Assembly (NCBI GenBank): GCA_031253985.1
Contig: JAIRVH010000192.1
Coordinates: 62,001 to 126,000, forward strand
Source of the DNA: Sphingobacterium sp.
GTDB lineage: Bacteria; Bacteroidota; Bacteroidia; Sphingobacteriales; Sphingobacteriaceae
DNA: 64,000 bases
Direction: 5' to 3'
The notes beneath the pieces were generated by a model. The model had not been told where the DNA came from, did no database searches, and saw only the letters and a list, made by a program, of their open reading frames with translations. The first letter of the stretch is position 1, and every line of letters begins with the position of its first letter. Positions 28,753-37,413 of the stretch are shown here, one piece after another. The translations under genes were made by a program, and so were the position numbers.

Positions 28753-29787
28753 TTAATATAAAATAATTGATTCGTTTTCTTCTCTGATATGTAGCTTTGG
28801 ATTGGCTAATAAAATAGTCTTTAAAACCATCTCCAGGCTATAATTCTCCATCGTCCCGGTAAAGGTGGTTTTCTCCAGTTCAGTATTATCGATGACGATA
28901 TTTCTGTTATACCATTTACCTATTTTGGACGCAACAATATTCATCGGATCGGCCTCAAAGGAAAGTTTATTCTCAAGCCACAATGCTTCGGAGGGCATTT
29001 TTTCTCCGTCCTGAACAATAAGTGCTGTCCGTTTTATCGTATTTGTACTACTCTTATCACTGAATTTGGGTCCAATTAAATTGTGGGCTATGGTTAGTTT
29101 TTCTCCAGGTACCATCCTATACGTTTCGTCACTATTTTGGCTTTTCAATTCGATAGCCCCTTCCACAAGAGAAGTCTGTGTTTTATTCTCGTCCTGATAC
29201 GCTCTGATATTGAATTTTGTTCCCAATACTTTTACCTCGGAATCCTTACAAGAGACAATAAATGGATGTTTTTTATCTTTGGCAACAGCAAAGAAGCCCT
29301 CTCCCACCAATTTCACCCGACGTTCTTTTTTATTGAAATCGGTAGCCAAATAGAGTTTGCTGTCACCATTTAACCAAACGGTACTCCCATCAGGCAGGCT
29401 AATTATCCGTTTCTCGCCCTTATTGCTGCTATAGCTCATCTTATACTCAACAACCTCTTGGTGGGACGAATACCTCCACATACCAACAAAAAAGAAGATC
29501 GCAATACTAGCAGCTACTAGATAAAAGAGATAACGTTTTTTTATCCGACTCCTTACTGGAATGTTTTCGGGGGTACTGTCTTCCAGTTTCTTCCATAGCT
29601 GATCAAATGCCATTTCAGTTTTTTCAATGGTTGATGACGGAATTCCTTGCCGATTTTTAATAAAATGATAAAGGAGTTGGTGATCTGGATTGTCAATGAT
29701 CAATTTCTCAAACAGTAACTTCTCTTCGGGAGTGAGTTTACCCTGAATTTCTTTGTTTAATAATGTTAGAAATTGATCTTGATCCAT
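28753..29787 (-). CDS. FecR-family anti-sigma factor (locus 2)
   Basis: 344 residues. A cytoplasmic anti-sigma region of about 85 residues opens with MDQDQFLTLLNKEIQGKLTP, a transmembrane helix lies at about 86-102, and the periplasmic FecR domain follows (KGEKRIISLPDGSTVWLNGD, FAVAKDKKHPFIVSC, VLGTKFNIRAYQ). The C-terminus has the STN-like part found in this group. It controls the ECF sigma factor encoded 84 bp upstream and is read by the locus 2 receptor. Confidence 0.94.
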   Translation of the reverse strand: MDQDQFLTLLNKEIQGKLTPEEKLLFEKLIIDNPDHQLLYHFIKNRQGIPSSTIEKTEMAFDQLWKKLEDSTPENIPVRSRIKKRYLFYLVAASIAIFFFVGMWRYSSHQEVVEYKMSYSSNKGEKRIISLPDGSTVWLNGDSKLYLATDFNKKERRVKLVGEGFFAVAKDKKHPFIVSCKDSEVKVLGTKFNIRAYQDENKTQTSLVEGAIELKSQNSDETYRMVPGEKLTIAHNLIGPKFSDKSSTNTIKRTALIVQDGEKMPSEALWLENKLSFEADPMNIVASKIGKWYNRNIVIDNTELEKTTFTGTMENYSLEMVLKTILLANPKLHIREENESIILY

Positions 29788-29871
29788 CTTACTTTTGAGT
29801 CTTTAATATAAGAGCCAATTACAGACAAATCTCACCAATAGAAATTTAAAATAATTTTAAAACACTAATTT

Positions 29872-30438
29872 CTAGCTATTTATTTTTTTACAAGTAATAG
29901 AATCTCTTAAACGACGGAGAGCCAGTTGAATGTGTCGGTCAACGGTATTCGTAGAAATTTCCATAATGGCAGCTGTTTCATGATAGGTAAAACCAAGCTC
30001 CTTGACTAAAGTAAAAGCCATTTTGCACTTGGAAGGCAATTCATCAATGATCTGCTGTATAATTTTGAGGTTCTCATTGGAAATATATTCTTGCTCCACA
30101 CTTGGATATTGATAGTTAAAGTCGATAATTTCTGAAATATCCACATGGGTATGTTGTCTTTCAAGGTATTTTATGGCATTGTTTCTTATAGACCTAAAAA
30201 GATAAGTTTTAATGTTTTCAATTTCCATTAATTTATCTTCCAATAGCCACAATTTCATGAAAATTTCTGAAATAATATCCTCAACTGGAACTGGTGACTT
30301 TATAATTGCGTAGCCAAAGTCATATAAATCGGGATAAAATTTTTTAAATAAAGTTTTAAATGCAAGCTGGTCTCGATCGAATACAATTGCATACCGCAAT
30401 TCAGTCCATAAAAAGGGATCTTGATTCAACTTTTGCAT
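29872..30438 (-). CDS. ECF sigma-70 factor, FecI-like (locus 2)
   Basis: 188 residues with region 2 (LFKKFYPDLYDFGYAII, then DIISEIFMKLWLLED) and region 4 (LGFTYHETAAIMEISTNTVDRHIQLALRRL). It probably drives transcription of the locus 2 receptor operon when freed by its FecR. A 265-bp gap separates it from a divergent AraC-family gene, and both promoters must lie there. No clear -33/-7 pair could be picked by eye. Confidence 0.93.
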   Translation of the reverse strand: MQKLNQDPFLWTELRYAIVFDRDQLAFKTLFKKFYPDLYDFGYAIIKSPVPVEDIISEIFMKLWLLEDKLMEIENIKTYLFRSIRNNAIKYLERQHTHVDISEIIDFNYQYPSVEQEYISNENLKIIQQIIDELPSKCKMAFTLVKELGFTYHETAAIMEISTNTVDRHIQLALRRLRDSITCKKINS

Positions 30439-30703
30439 TTAAATAAAAATATGAAATGGTCTATGAAAAATAAAGATATCAATTTTTGCAAGAATATAAG
30501 AATTTTAAAAAAAAGCATTATCTGCTCAATACTTGCTAATCACTATATTAAAGAATATTTAGAATTGGGTATCGACATCTAGATAAATCGGCTGAAAGGG
30601 ATCTACATCCTTAGATCGGACTGGCATATCCTGAGTTCACACATAATAAATTGTGCGCTCAATACAAGGATTTATTTTATTTTTACCTTTCTAATGAACG
30701 TAC

Positions 30704-31513
30704 ATGATCAGCAAAACAATCTTAATAAAAGATAAGCTCGAGCCCAAGAAATTATTAAAGATTGCAGCATTTGACAATTCAAAAGCTGTAACCAAACCGC
30801 ATAGACACAATGGATACCTAGAACTTGTGTTTTTATCAGCCACATCGGGAAGACATGTAATTGATGGCAATGAAAGCCCTATCAAAACGCCATGCATACT
30901 GATCATTCGAAAAGATTCTGTACACCATTGGGAGCTGGCTACCCCAATCGAGGGTTTTGTGCTCTTGGTAAAAAAATCATTTGTAGACCTGAGCTTAGAT
31001 CTTGAAATCGCTAGAATGGTCGATGAGATCAGTAAATTAGACACCATATATCTTAAAGAAAATGGGATCATACCCACCCTCCTCCAACTATTAGAACAAG
31101 AAGAAAACAAAATATGCCAAGAAGGATTGTTTAGATCGTTATTGGCTAAGGTACTCGAAAGTATAGACAAAATCGAGCAACCCACATCGATATCCAACGA
31201 CTTATATGTTAGATTTATTGAACTGTTAAATACGGATTCAAAAATCATAAACAATGTCGCTTACTATGCAAATCTACTCCATACAAGTCCTCAAAATCTG
31301 ACTGCTGCCTGCAAGAAAAACATAAATAACACAGCTTCGCAAATACTGGCAACCTATATTATCAAAGAGGCAAAGCGACTTATTTTCTATACCAACAAGT
31401 CAATAGCCGAAATTGCTTTTTCATTGGGTTTCACCGATAAATCAAACTTCTCAAAATACTTCAAAAGATTTACAGGCTTTACCCCTTCAGAATTCAAGAA
31501 GCAATATGACTAA
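30704..31513 (+). CDS. AraC-family regulator with N-terminal cupin-type sensor
   Basis: 269 residues. The N-terminus (KPHRHNGYLELVFL, IDGNESPIKTPCILIIRKDS, VHHWEL) is a beta-barrel sensor with His residues, and the C-terminal ~100 residues are the AraC DNA-binding domain ending SLGFTDKSNFSKYFKRF then TGFTPSEFKKQYD. It is divergent from the locus 2 sigma gene and convergent with the outer-membrane receptor downstream, whose stop codon overlaps its own. Either neighbour could be its target, and the receptor seems the more natural one. Confidence 0.88.
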   Translation: MISKTILIKDKLEPKKLLKIAAFDNSKAVTKPHRHNGYLELVFLSATSGRHVIDGNESPIKTPCILIIRKDSVHHWELATPIEGFVLLVKKSFVDLSLDLEIARMVDEISKLDTIYLKENGIIPTLLQLLEQEENKICQEGLFRSLLAKVLESIDKIEQPTSISNDLYVRFIELLNTDSKIINNVAYYANLLHTSPQNLTAACKKNINNTASQILATYIIKEAKRLIFYTNKSIAEIAFSLGFTDKSNFSKYFKRFTGFTPSEFKKQYD

Positions 31514-33954
31514 AACTCCTTCTCGCCAAATTCACTCTTTGGTAGTTTCGAGGATTGACTTAACTTGTGAATATTAAAACTGAGGTTAAGCATCAGTATA
31601 TTTTTTTCATAAATATAGTTGGTAGTCGTAAAAAAATCAGTGGAGGATGTTGTAATACGTTGTTCATTGACTCCCCAATTGCCTAGTTCAATAAACTGCC
31701 ATTGAAGCTGTGCTTTGATCGCCCCTTGTAAAAAAGCCTTACTTAGATTAAAGTGAGGGGTAAAAAATCTCGAATCTCTTCCTTGTACCGTAGGCCTTGC
31801 CGAGAGATAGTTGACTTGTAAACCCGTACTCCAATCCTTAGCAAAATCTGCTTGAACCCCAGCATTTATGGAATACACCCAATCACTATTGCTATTTATC
31901 ATGTTATAAGTCAATACTTGTCCTGAAATTTGATAACGATACAGGTTCAATCCGCCATTTACACGTAACCAGGGAAGGATCTTTCCCTCTCCTCCTATTT
32001 CTGCCCCCCACCGGGTGGCATAATCTGCATTGGTAAATACCCGATTGAGGATAGTATCTGCATACACAGAATTAACGCGTTGGATTGGGTTTTTCGTATG
32101 TTGGTAGTATGTATTTAAGAATATACTTCCCCTTTTTAACTTCTTTACGACACCTGTTTCAATATTGGTTGTAAACTCTGGCAACAAGGTGGGATCTCCT
32201 TGCTCCAAGGTCTCTGAGTGCTCACGTTCGGGTATAGGATTTAGCTCAAAATTGTTATTTCGTTGAACTCGCCGCGCAGCAGCAAACTTCCAGGACCACT
32301 CGTCGCTCAGGTTGTGGATCAAATTGAAAGAAGGATACAATTGGTGGACAGCATATGGATATTCCGCCCGAGTATTAACTAAAAGTACATCACGTTGATA
32401 ATATTCATAACGAAGTCCAAGTGAAAACTGTGTCCTTACAAATTTATGATCATATTGGCTGAAAATAGCATGCACCCTATTCGTTGCATTTAATTTACCC
32501 GTAAATTCAGGAATAAGTGTCATAGCCCCACCCTGCTTTTCAGTGGCGAAATATTCAAAATTGCCTTTCTGCCTATCGTTTCTAAGTTGGTAACCACTGA
32601 CAAACTCTCCATGTGGTAATTTCCATTGATGTTGGACAGTTATCCTTAGTCCGCGTAAAGGATTGGTATAATTGTTATTTGTCCATTGGACAGTATCAAT
32701 TCCGCGTTCGATATTCGCATTCTTGGTCGATCCATAGATATTCGCATATTCATAAATTGCGGCTGCTTGCAAGACATGTGCGTCACTGAATTTATACTGA
32801 TAATTGAAATCAATAAGATAGAACTCCCCTTGTTTATTCTGGAGATTAGAGTTAAAATAATTTAGTGTTGAAAGCTCCTTACCTGTTGAAGGTTGGATCG
32901 TTCGATTTGTATAATAGATATCCGCTAATCGGTCCTGGAATTTCCGGGATGCCAGCAAACCAATATTAAATTGCTGTTTGTTGGACAGCTCATATGAACC
33001 GTTCAGTCTGACACCAAAATTGTACTTGTCAAAACTACGTTCGCCTTTAGACGGGAAAAAAGTCTGCCTATCCCCAATAATGGTATGTACATCACCTTCT
33101 CGAAAACCTGCGTTGTCATTACGCAGATAATTGGCTGAGCCATTCAGTTCGAGTTTATTTTTTTTGAGCTGGAAAGAAATATCTCCACTAAATCGCTTTT
33201 GGCTCTTGTGATTCCCGTAGTTGTCTATACTGGGCAGTCCTCCTTGAAGATTGAATAGCCATGAAAATCCGTCTGATGTGGCTTTTTTTGTCTTGAGATT
33301 GATTATCCCTCCTTTACCGTCAGGATCAAATTGTGCCGATGGGCTAGTAATATACTCGACATCGGTCACATCGTTTGCTGCAACCTGGCTTAAAATTGTC
33401 GCTGGATCTAAAAAGGAAGGTTTACCATTGATAAGTACAATAATACCTGTATTCCCGCGCATACTTATATTGCCATTCCCATCTACAGCCGCTGAAGGTA
33501 GATTTTTTACAATATCCAAAGCTGTACCACCAACTGCATTTTTATACTGGCTTGCTAGATATAGCTGTCTATCAGCTGAGTGCTTCTGCGCGGCAAGCTC
33601 TCCGGTAATCTTGACCTCGTTCAACCTCTGGTCTGTACTCACCAGTGCTATCTCATTAAGAGTTACCTGACTTTTTCCATCAAAATCCACCGCGTGTTTT
33701 TTTTGATGATAACCGATAAATTTAAAAACAATAGTATATTGTCCTTTTTTCAGATTGAAGAAATGGAAACGCCCCACCGAATCTGCAACCATACCATCAA
33801 CGACATGACCGCGCGTATCGAGGACAGCTATACTGGCAAACGAGATTGGCGAATTTGTAATAGAATCCCTGACACTTCCAGAAAGTATAACTTTTTGTGC
33901 ATGCGCTGTTGTTATCGTAAATAAAAGGCAAAGTAGGATAAAGAATCTTTTCAC
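31510..33954 (-). CDS. TonB-dependent-receptor-like outer-membrane beta-barrel protein
   Basis: 814 residues with a signal peptide ending AHAQ, then a carboxypeptidase-regulatory-like domain (about 22-105), a plug-like domain with MRGNTGIIVLINGKPSFLDP and a barrel. It lacks STN and has no SusD partner, so it is the outer membrane beta-barrel group common in Bacteroidota, often of unknown ligand. The frame opens with GTG at 33,952-33,954. Its stop overlaps the stop of the AraC gene by two bases. Confidence 0.87.
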   Translation of the reverse strand: MKRFFILLCLLFTITTAHAQKVILSGSVRDSITNSPISFASIAVLDTRGHVVDGMVADSVGRFHFFNLKKGQYTIVFKFIGYHQKKHAVDFDGKSQVTLNEIALVSTDQRLNEVKITGELAAQKHSADRQLYLASQYKNAVGGTALDIVKNLPSAAVDGNGNISMRGNTGIIVLINGKPSFLDPATILSQVAANDVTDVEYITSPSAQFDPDGKGGIINLKTKKATSDGFSWLFNLQGGLPSIDNYGNHKSQKRFSGDISFQLKKNKLELNGSANYLRNDNAGFREGDVHTIIGDRQTFFPSKGERSFDKYNFGVRLNGSYELSNKQQFNIGLLASRKFQDRLADIYYTNRTIQPSTGKELSTLNYFNSNLQNKQGEFYLIDFNYQYKFSDAHVLQAAAIYEYANIYGSTKNANIERGIDTVQWTNNNYTNPLRGLRITVQHQWKLPHGEFVSGYQLRNDRQKGNFEYFATEKQGGAMTLIPEFTGKLNATNRVHAIFSQYDHKFVRTQFSLGLRYEYYQRDVLLVNTRAEYPYAVHQLYPSFNLIHNLSDEWSWKFAAARRVQRNNNFELNPIPEREHSETLEQGDPTLLPEFTTNIETGVVKKLKRGSIFLNTYYQHTKNPIQRVNSVYADTILNRVFTNADYATRWGAEIGGEGKILPWLRVNGGLNLYRYQISGQVLTYNMINSNSDWVYSINAGVQADFAKDWSTGLQVNYLSARPTVQGRDSRFFTPHFNLSKAFLQGAIKAQLQWQFIELGNWGVNEQRITTSSTDFFTTTNYIYEKNILMLNLSFNIHKLSQSSKLPKSEFGEKEF

Positions 33955-34060
33955 TGATGTCTAAGTTTCCTCAAAAATAGAAAAGTTAATAACCATGCAG
34001 TACTTACCTGAAAATTATACCACAGTATTTTCAAATCGACCCCAATAATGATGCAGTTGC

Positions 34061-34248
34061 ATTTCTTATCCTATGCCAAGTCGATCGGAGAACAAATCTG
34101 TTAGATTTGTAAGACTGCAAATGATCAAAATCCAGATAGCATGGAATAGCGGAATATCAATTGTGGGCTATACTGAAAAAAAAAAATAACAAAAAAATAT
34201 AAAGCTATGCAAAAAATTATTCCAAACCTTTGGTTTGACAGCAACGCA
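34061..34248 (+). repeat. Intact copy of the region repeated at 21,377-21,512
   Basis: Covers the VOC gene's upstream region and first codons. 34,061-34,172 matches the first copy nearly base for base, then an A-rich stretch and the gene start are absent from that copy, and similarity resumes at 34,231-34,248. The conserved upstream part may hold the VOC gene's promoter. Confidence 0.65.
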
Positions 34249-34668
34249 CAGGAAGCCGCAGCATATTACCTATCGGTTTTCAAAGATGGAAAAATAATCA
34301 ATATTACTTATTACCCGAATTCAGAAGCCGAAGGACTAGCTGATTTCCAGAAGGATTTCGCTGGAAAAGTGCTTACAGTGGAATTTGAGATTTTGGGAAT
34401 GCGCCTTATTGGGATCAATGCTGGACCTATATTCAAATTTAACGAGGCTATTTCGTTGATGATCCCTTGCAAAGACCAAACAGAAATAGACTACTATTGG
34501 GAAGCACTTACATCGGATGGAGGACAGGAGAGCGTTTGTGGCTGGCTAAAAGACAAATACGGATTGAGTTGGCAGGTTTGTCCCGAAAACTGGGAGGAAC
34601 TCAACAAAAGACCAGGCGCGTTCAAAAAAATGATGGGAATGAAAAAAATCATCATTGCCGATTTCTAA
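34207..34668 (+). CDS. VOC-superfamily protein, PhnB/3-demethylubiquinone methyltransferase-like
   Basis: 153 residues. The glyoxalase/VOC fold is seen in IIPNLWFDSNAQEAAAYYLS at the start, LTVEFEILGMRLIGINAG in the middle, and YGLSWQVCPENWEEL with PGAFKKMMGMKKI at the end. These proteins are small cytoplasmic dimers, and many of this subgroup have no defined reaction. The gene stands alone on the plus strand, and a decayed copy of its beginning lies near 21.5 kb. Confidence 0.88.
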   Translation: MQKIIPNLWFDSNAQEAAAYYLSVFKDGKIINITYYPNSEAEGLADFQKDFAGKVLTVEFEILGMRLIGINAGPIFKFNEAISLMIPCKDQTEIDYYWEALTSDGGQESVCGWLKDKYGLSWQVCPENWEELNKRPGAFKKMMGMKKIIIADF

Positions 34669-34805
34669 ACAAGGCAACGATCACTAGCTTCATCTTCAGG
34701 ATGTTCTCGTGTATCAAAATGCCTAATTATTAAGCTTTGATAGAAAGTTATTATAAAGCCAGGAAGTCGCACTGGAAAACAAATAACTTTTTTATTTTGT
34801 TTGAC

Positions 34806-34848
34806 AAAGTTATGGGATAGCTTTTACACAAGTTTATCCCATAACTTT
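34806..34848. terminator. 14-bp perfect hairpin between convergent genes
   Basis: AAAGTTATGGGATA (34,806-34,819) pairs perfectly with TATCCCATAACTTT (34,835-34,848), between the VOC gene and a minus-strand lipoprotein gene. A looser outer pair (GGAAGTCGCAC near 34,762 and GTGCGACTCC near 34,868) could extend the structure to over 110 bp. It probably serves as a two-way terminator. Confidence 0.6.
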
Positions 34849-34919
34849 AGATTCGGATAAACCGTATGTGCGACTCCAGCTCAATTTGCCTCTTTAAGCA
34901 GCAGCTCGAAATAACATTA

Positions 34920-35456
34920 TTAGGTGCTTTCTGTAATGTTAAAGGTCTCTTCAAATACCAACGTCTGGCGCTCTGCAAAGTGACTCCCTGTATAGTTTTC
35001 ATAGAGCTGCACTTTGACATACTGTACCCCTTTCGAAAGGTTATAATTTACCGCTTGTTCATAATTATAACCACGAATGTTGGCACTTTCCTTGCCTGGT
35101 ATTTTCTCAATCTCAACAATGTATTTTAGGGTAATACGATTCTCGTCCAACTGGCCTTCTTCAAGACGTACTTTTCTAACTTTATTGATGCTCAATCCAG
35201 CAGATGAAATATTTCCTCGAATACTTAATTTTAAACTATTATGTTCTTTGCTTAAAATCTTAATTGCAGGAATCAAACGTTCTGCATGGTCACTATATGT
35301 AGTATAATGTTGTTTTTGATGCATCTCATTTTCCTTAACGATTCTTTTCGGATTGCCTTCGATAACGGTAATGTGTAGTGAATTTTCATGTGATACGCAT
35401 CCCGATAACATCCATAAAATTGTTACGATTATCGTATTTCTCATTCTTTTAATCAT
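34920..35456 (-). CDS. Hypothetical lipoprotein, 178 residues
   Basis: A signal peptide with lipobox LSGC places C20 as the lipid-modified residue, so the protein is anchored to an envelope membrane. The mature part is mostly beta-strand-like, with no recognised domain. A second in-frame Met at residue 5 could be the start. Neighbours give no hint of its function. Confidence 0.6.
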   Translation of the reverse strand: MIKRMRNTIIVTILWMLSGCVSHENSLHITVIEGNPKRIVKENEMHQKQHYTTYSDHAERLIPAIKILSKEHNSLKLSIRGNISSAGLSINKVRKVRLEEGQLDENRITLKYIVEIEKIPGKESANIRGYNYEQAVNYNLSKGVQYVKVQLYENYTGSHFAERQTLVFEETFNITEST

Positions 35457-35546
35457 TAAAATTTTATAAGATGAAAGGTAGCTAAAAGTACGAAGAGAAA
35501 ATATCCCTGAAGGTAGTGGTTTTTCTAATTGTCCAAAAATGATACA

Positions 35547-35666
35547 TCAACAAATCAATCCTATAGAAACTACCCCCGCAATAAAGCTAACAAGCAATAA
35601 AGCAAGAAGGATATAAAGCAAACAAGATATACAAAACTTAAAAAAATAATATAGTTGAAACTTCAT
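35547..35666 (-). CDS. Small membrane protein, 39 residues
   Basis: An ATG at 35,664-35,666 opens a 39-codon frame ending at TGA 35,547-35,549. The protein is almost wholly hydrophobic (YILLALLLVSFIAGVVSIGL), with one clear transmembrane helix and Lys residues near the N-terminus. It is the only coding signal in the 360-bp gap between the lipoprotein and the CinA-like gene. No Shine-Dalgarno sequence is visible, which is usual for this phylum, so the call rests on composition alone. Confidence 0.4.
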   Translation of the reverse strand: MKFQLYYFFKFCISCLLYILLALLLVSFIAGVVSIGLIC

Positions 35667-35816
35667 TTATTGTAAAAATTTGACTTACTATTAGCTCATC
35701 TTTAATAAATTCTGCCTCGATAAATTCTTGCAAAATTGATCATCTTCTATAGCAGTGAAATAAAACTATGGGGAAAAATTAAACTGTAATCTGGCACTCC
35801 TGAAGTTAATTTCCGT

Positions 35817-36323
35817 CTAATTTTTACCGGTCTTCAAAGCAAGGAGATTTTCAAAAGTGGCAATAATAATTTTTGCGTATTCCTCCTGTGCATCCGGCCC
35901 AAGGAGATCTGCAGGCAGATCAATTTTTTCCGAGATTACAATTGCCATTTTATAGGCTATCGCAAAATATGCATATAAAGTGAAATTCGATTCTTCGACG
36001 GGAGTTGCGTAGCCTGTAACACCAATACCATAGTCGGTATTAAACAGATGCGAAGCCTGCAATGCCATGTCTTGTGCAATCTCGGGTGACACGCAATCAC
36101 AACTTCTGCCTTCCTCCTCGTCGATTCCCAACAGATTGACCTTTTCTTCAAGCGTGTATGCCGTTAGGCCTCCTTTAAAATTGTCCGAAGCTTCTTTGAT
36201 CTGGGACAACAAAAACTGAAGCTTTCCAGCTGTAACACTTTCAGCAGTCGCAACAGTTTCGGAAACTAGTAACCTGCCGATATTTTCTAATATGTCTTCG
36301 TTCGGATTCATTACCCTGCTCAT
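35817..36323 (-). CDS. CinA C-terminal domain protein (nicotinamide-nucleotide amidase-like)
   Basis: 168 residues, a stand-alone CinA amidase-type domain. Typical segments are TVATAESVTAGKLQFLLSQI (usual motif AESxTgG), FKGGLTAYTLEEKVNLLGI, VSPEIAQDMA and YGIGVTGYA. The classic enzyme deamidates nicotinamide mononucleotide in NAD recycling. Here the glycine pair after the Ser is altered (SVTAGK), so activity is uncertain. A decayed second copy lies near 58.6-58.8 kb. Met5 (36,311) could also be the start. Confidence 0.82.
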   Translation of the reverse strand: MSRVMNPNEDILENIGRLLVSETVATAESVTAGKLQFLLSQIKEASDNFKGGLTAYTLEEKVNLLGIDEEEGRSCDCVSPEIAQDMALQASHLFNTDYGIGVTGYATPVEESNFTLYAYFAIAYKMAIVISEKIDLPADLLGPDAQEEYAKIIIATFENLLALKTGKN

Positions 36324-36592
36324 TTATAAATTGTGGTACAAATAGAAGCAAACTGTACTTATCTTTTGCTTGATTACTGAATCAACAGTTGAAAATTCAA
36401 AATAGTTGTATAGTAAGTTATTTTAATGAAAATTTTTCATTCGATTTTCGAGGAAGACAAAGGGTGTTCTTCGATTATTAGTTTAATGCCGTCACCAATA
36501 ATTGATGACCGGAAGTGACACGGCTGAAATCAAAATTGAGAATTTTAAAAACGATCTTCTCCTGACTCGTGTCCATCTCTAAAAAAAGAATT

Positions 36593-37111
36593 ATGGCAAA
36601 ATCGAATCAAAATCAGCAACAAATGCCTAATGAGCATTTACATGAGTTATTTGTAGACGAATTAAAAGATATTCTTGGCGCAGAGAAACAGCTCTTAAAA
36701 GGTTTAAAGAAAATGAGCAAAGCGGCAGAAGACGAACAATTGAAGCAAGCATTTGAAGAACATCACAGCCAAACTCAAGGGCAGATCGAGCGGCTTAAAG
36801 AGGTGTTTGGGGCGTTAGGCATTGCTGCCCGGGGTAAAAAATGCAAAGCAATGGAGGGCCTATTAGAGGAAGCTGACGAAATCATTGAAAATTTTGAAGA
36901 TGATCCGGCTTTAGACGCAGCGCTCATTTCTGCTGCACAAAAAGTAGAACATTATGAGATCGCTAGCTACGGCTGTCTGGTTACATTTGCAAAACTGATG
37001 AACCATACTGAAGCAGAGCAATTGCTCCAGCAAACACTTGATGAGGAAAAGCAAACCGATATCCTACTCACAGAAATCGCTGTCTCGTCAGTAAACGAGT
37101 CAGCATCATAA
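36593..37111 (+). CDS. DUF892 / YciE-type ferritin-like protein
   Basis: 172 residues from ATG 36,593. An upstream start at 36,569 adds eight residues. A four-helix ferritin-like bundle with HELFVDELKDILGAEKQLLK, EEHHSQTQGQIERLKEVF and KVEHYEIASYG, the Glu/His ligands expected for a di-metal site. Family members are linked to stress conditions and stationary phase, and the reaction is unknown. It stands alone and is followed by a hairpin. Confidence 0.9.
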   Translation: MAKSNQNQQQMPNEHLHELFVDELKDILGAEKQLLKGLKKMSKAAEDEQLKQAFEEHHSQTQGQIERLKEVFGALGIAARGKKCKAMEGLLEEADEIIENFEDDPALDAALISAAQKVEHYEIASYGCLVTFAKLMNHTEAEQLLQQTLDEEKQTDILLTEIAVSSVNESAS

Positions 37112-37117
37112 ATTCAT

Positions 37118-37141
37118 AAATGCCCGGCAATCCGGGCATTT
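37118..37141 (+). terminator. Hairpin after the DUF892 gene
   Basis: A 10-bp stem AAATGCCCGG / CCGGGCATTT with a CAAT loop begins 7 bp after the stop. The T run that follows is short. The rest of the 302-bp gap to the next gene is AT-rich and shows no other feature. Confidence 0.7.
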
Positions 37142-37413
37142 ATTAGGTTATATCCTGTCAGAACATCCGTCGAGCTATCTCCAACCGGCTTCCGTTTTAT
37201 AACTGCCTCATTATACTGCTTAAATAACTACCTTCCATCTCCAGCAACAATCACTATACCTTCTCCTAAACTCATTTATAACTTTCTTTAGCCTAATTGA
37301 AAAACAGGAAAAATACATTTTTTACCGTAGTTGTAACATAATCATCAATCGTTAAAACGATTGCCATAGTACTCGTCTTCCTGTAATGGGACAAACACAA
37401 TTAAGAAATTAGC

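Noticed and set aside
30691..31254. 187-codon minus-strand frame over the AraC gene
   Set aside because: It overlaps a gene with a clear HTH domain, and its own translation has no recognisable motif.
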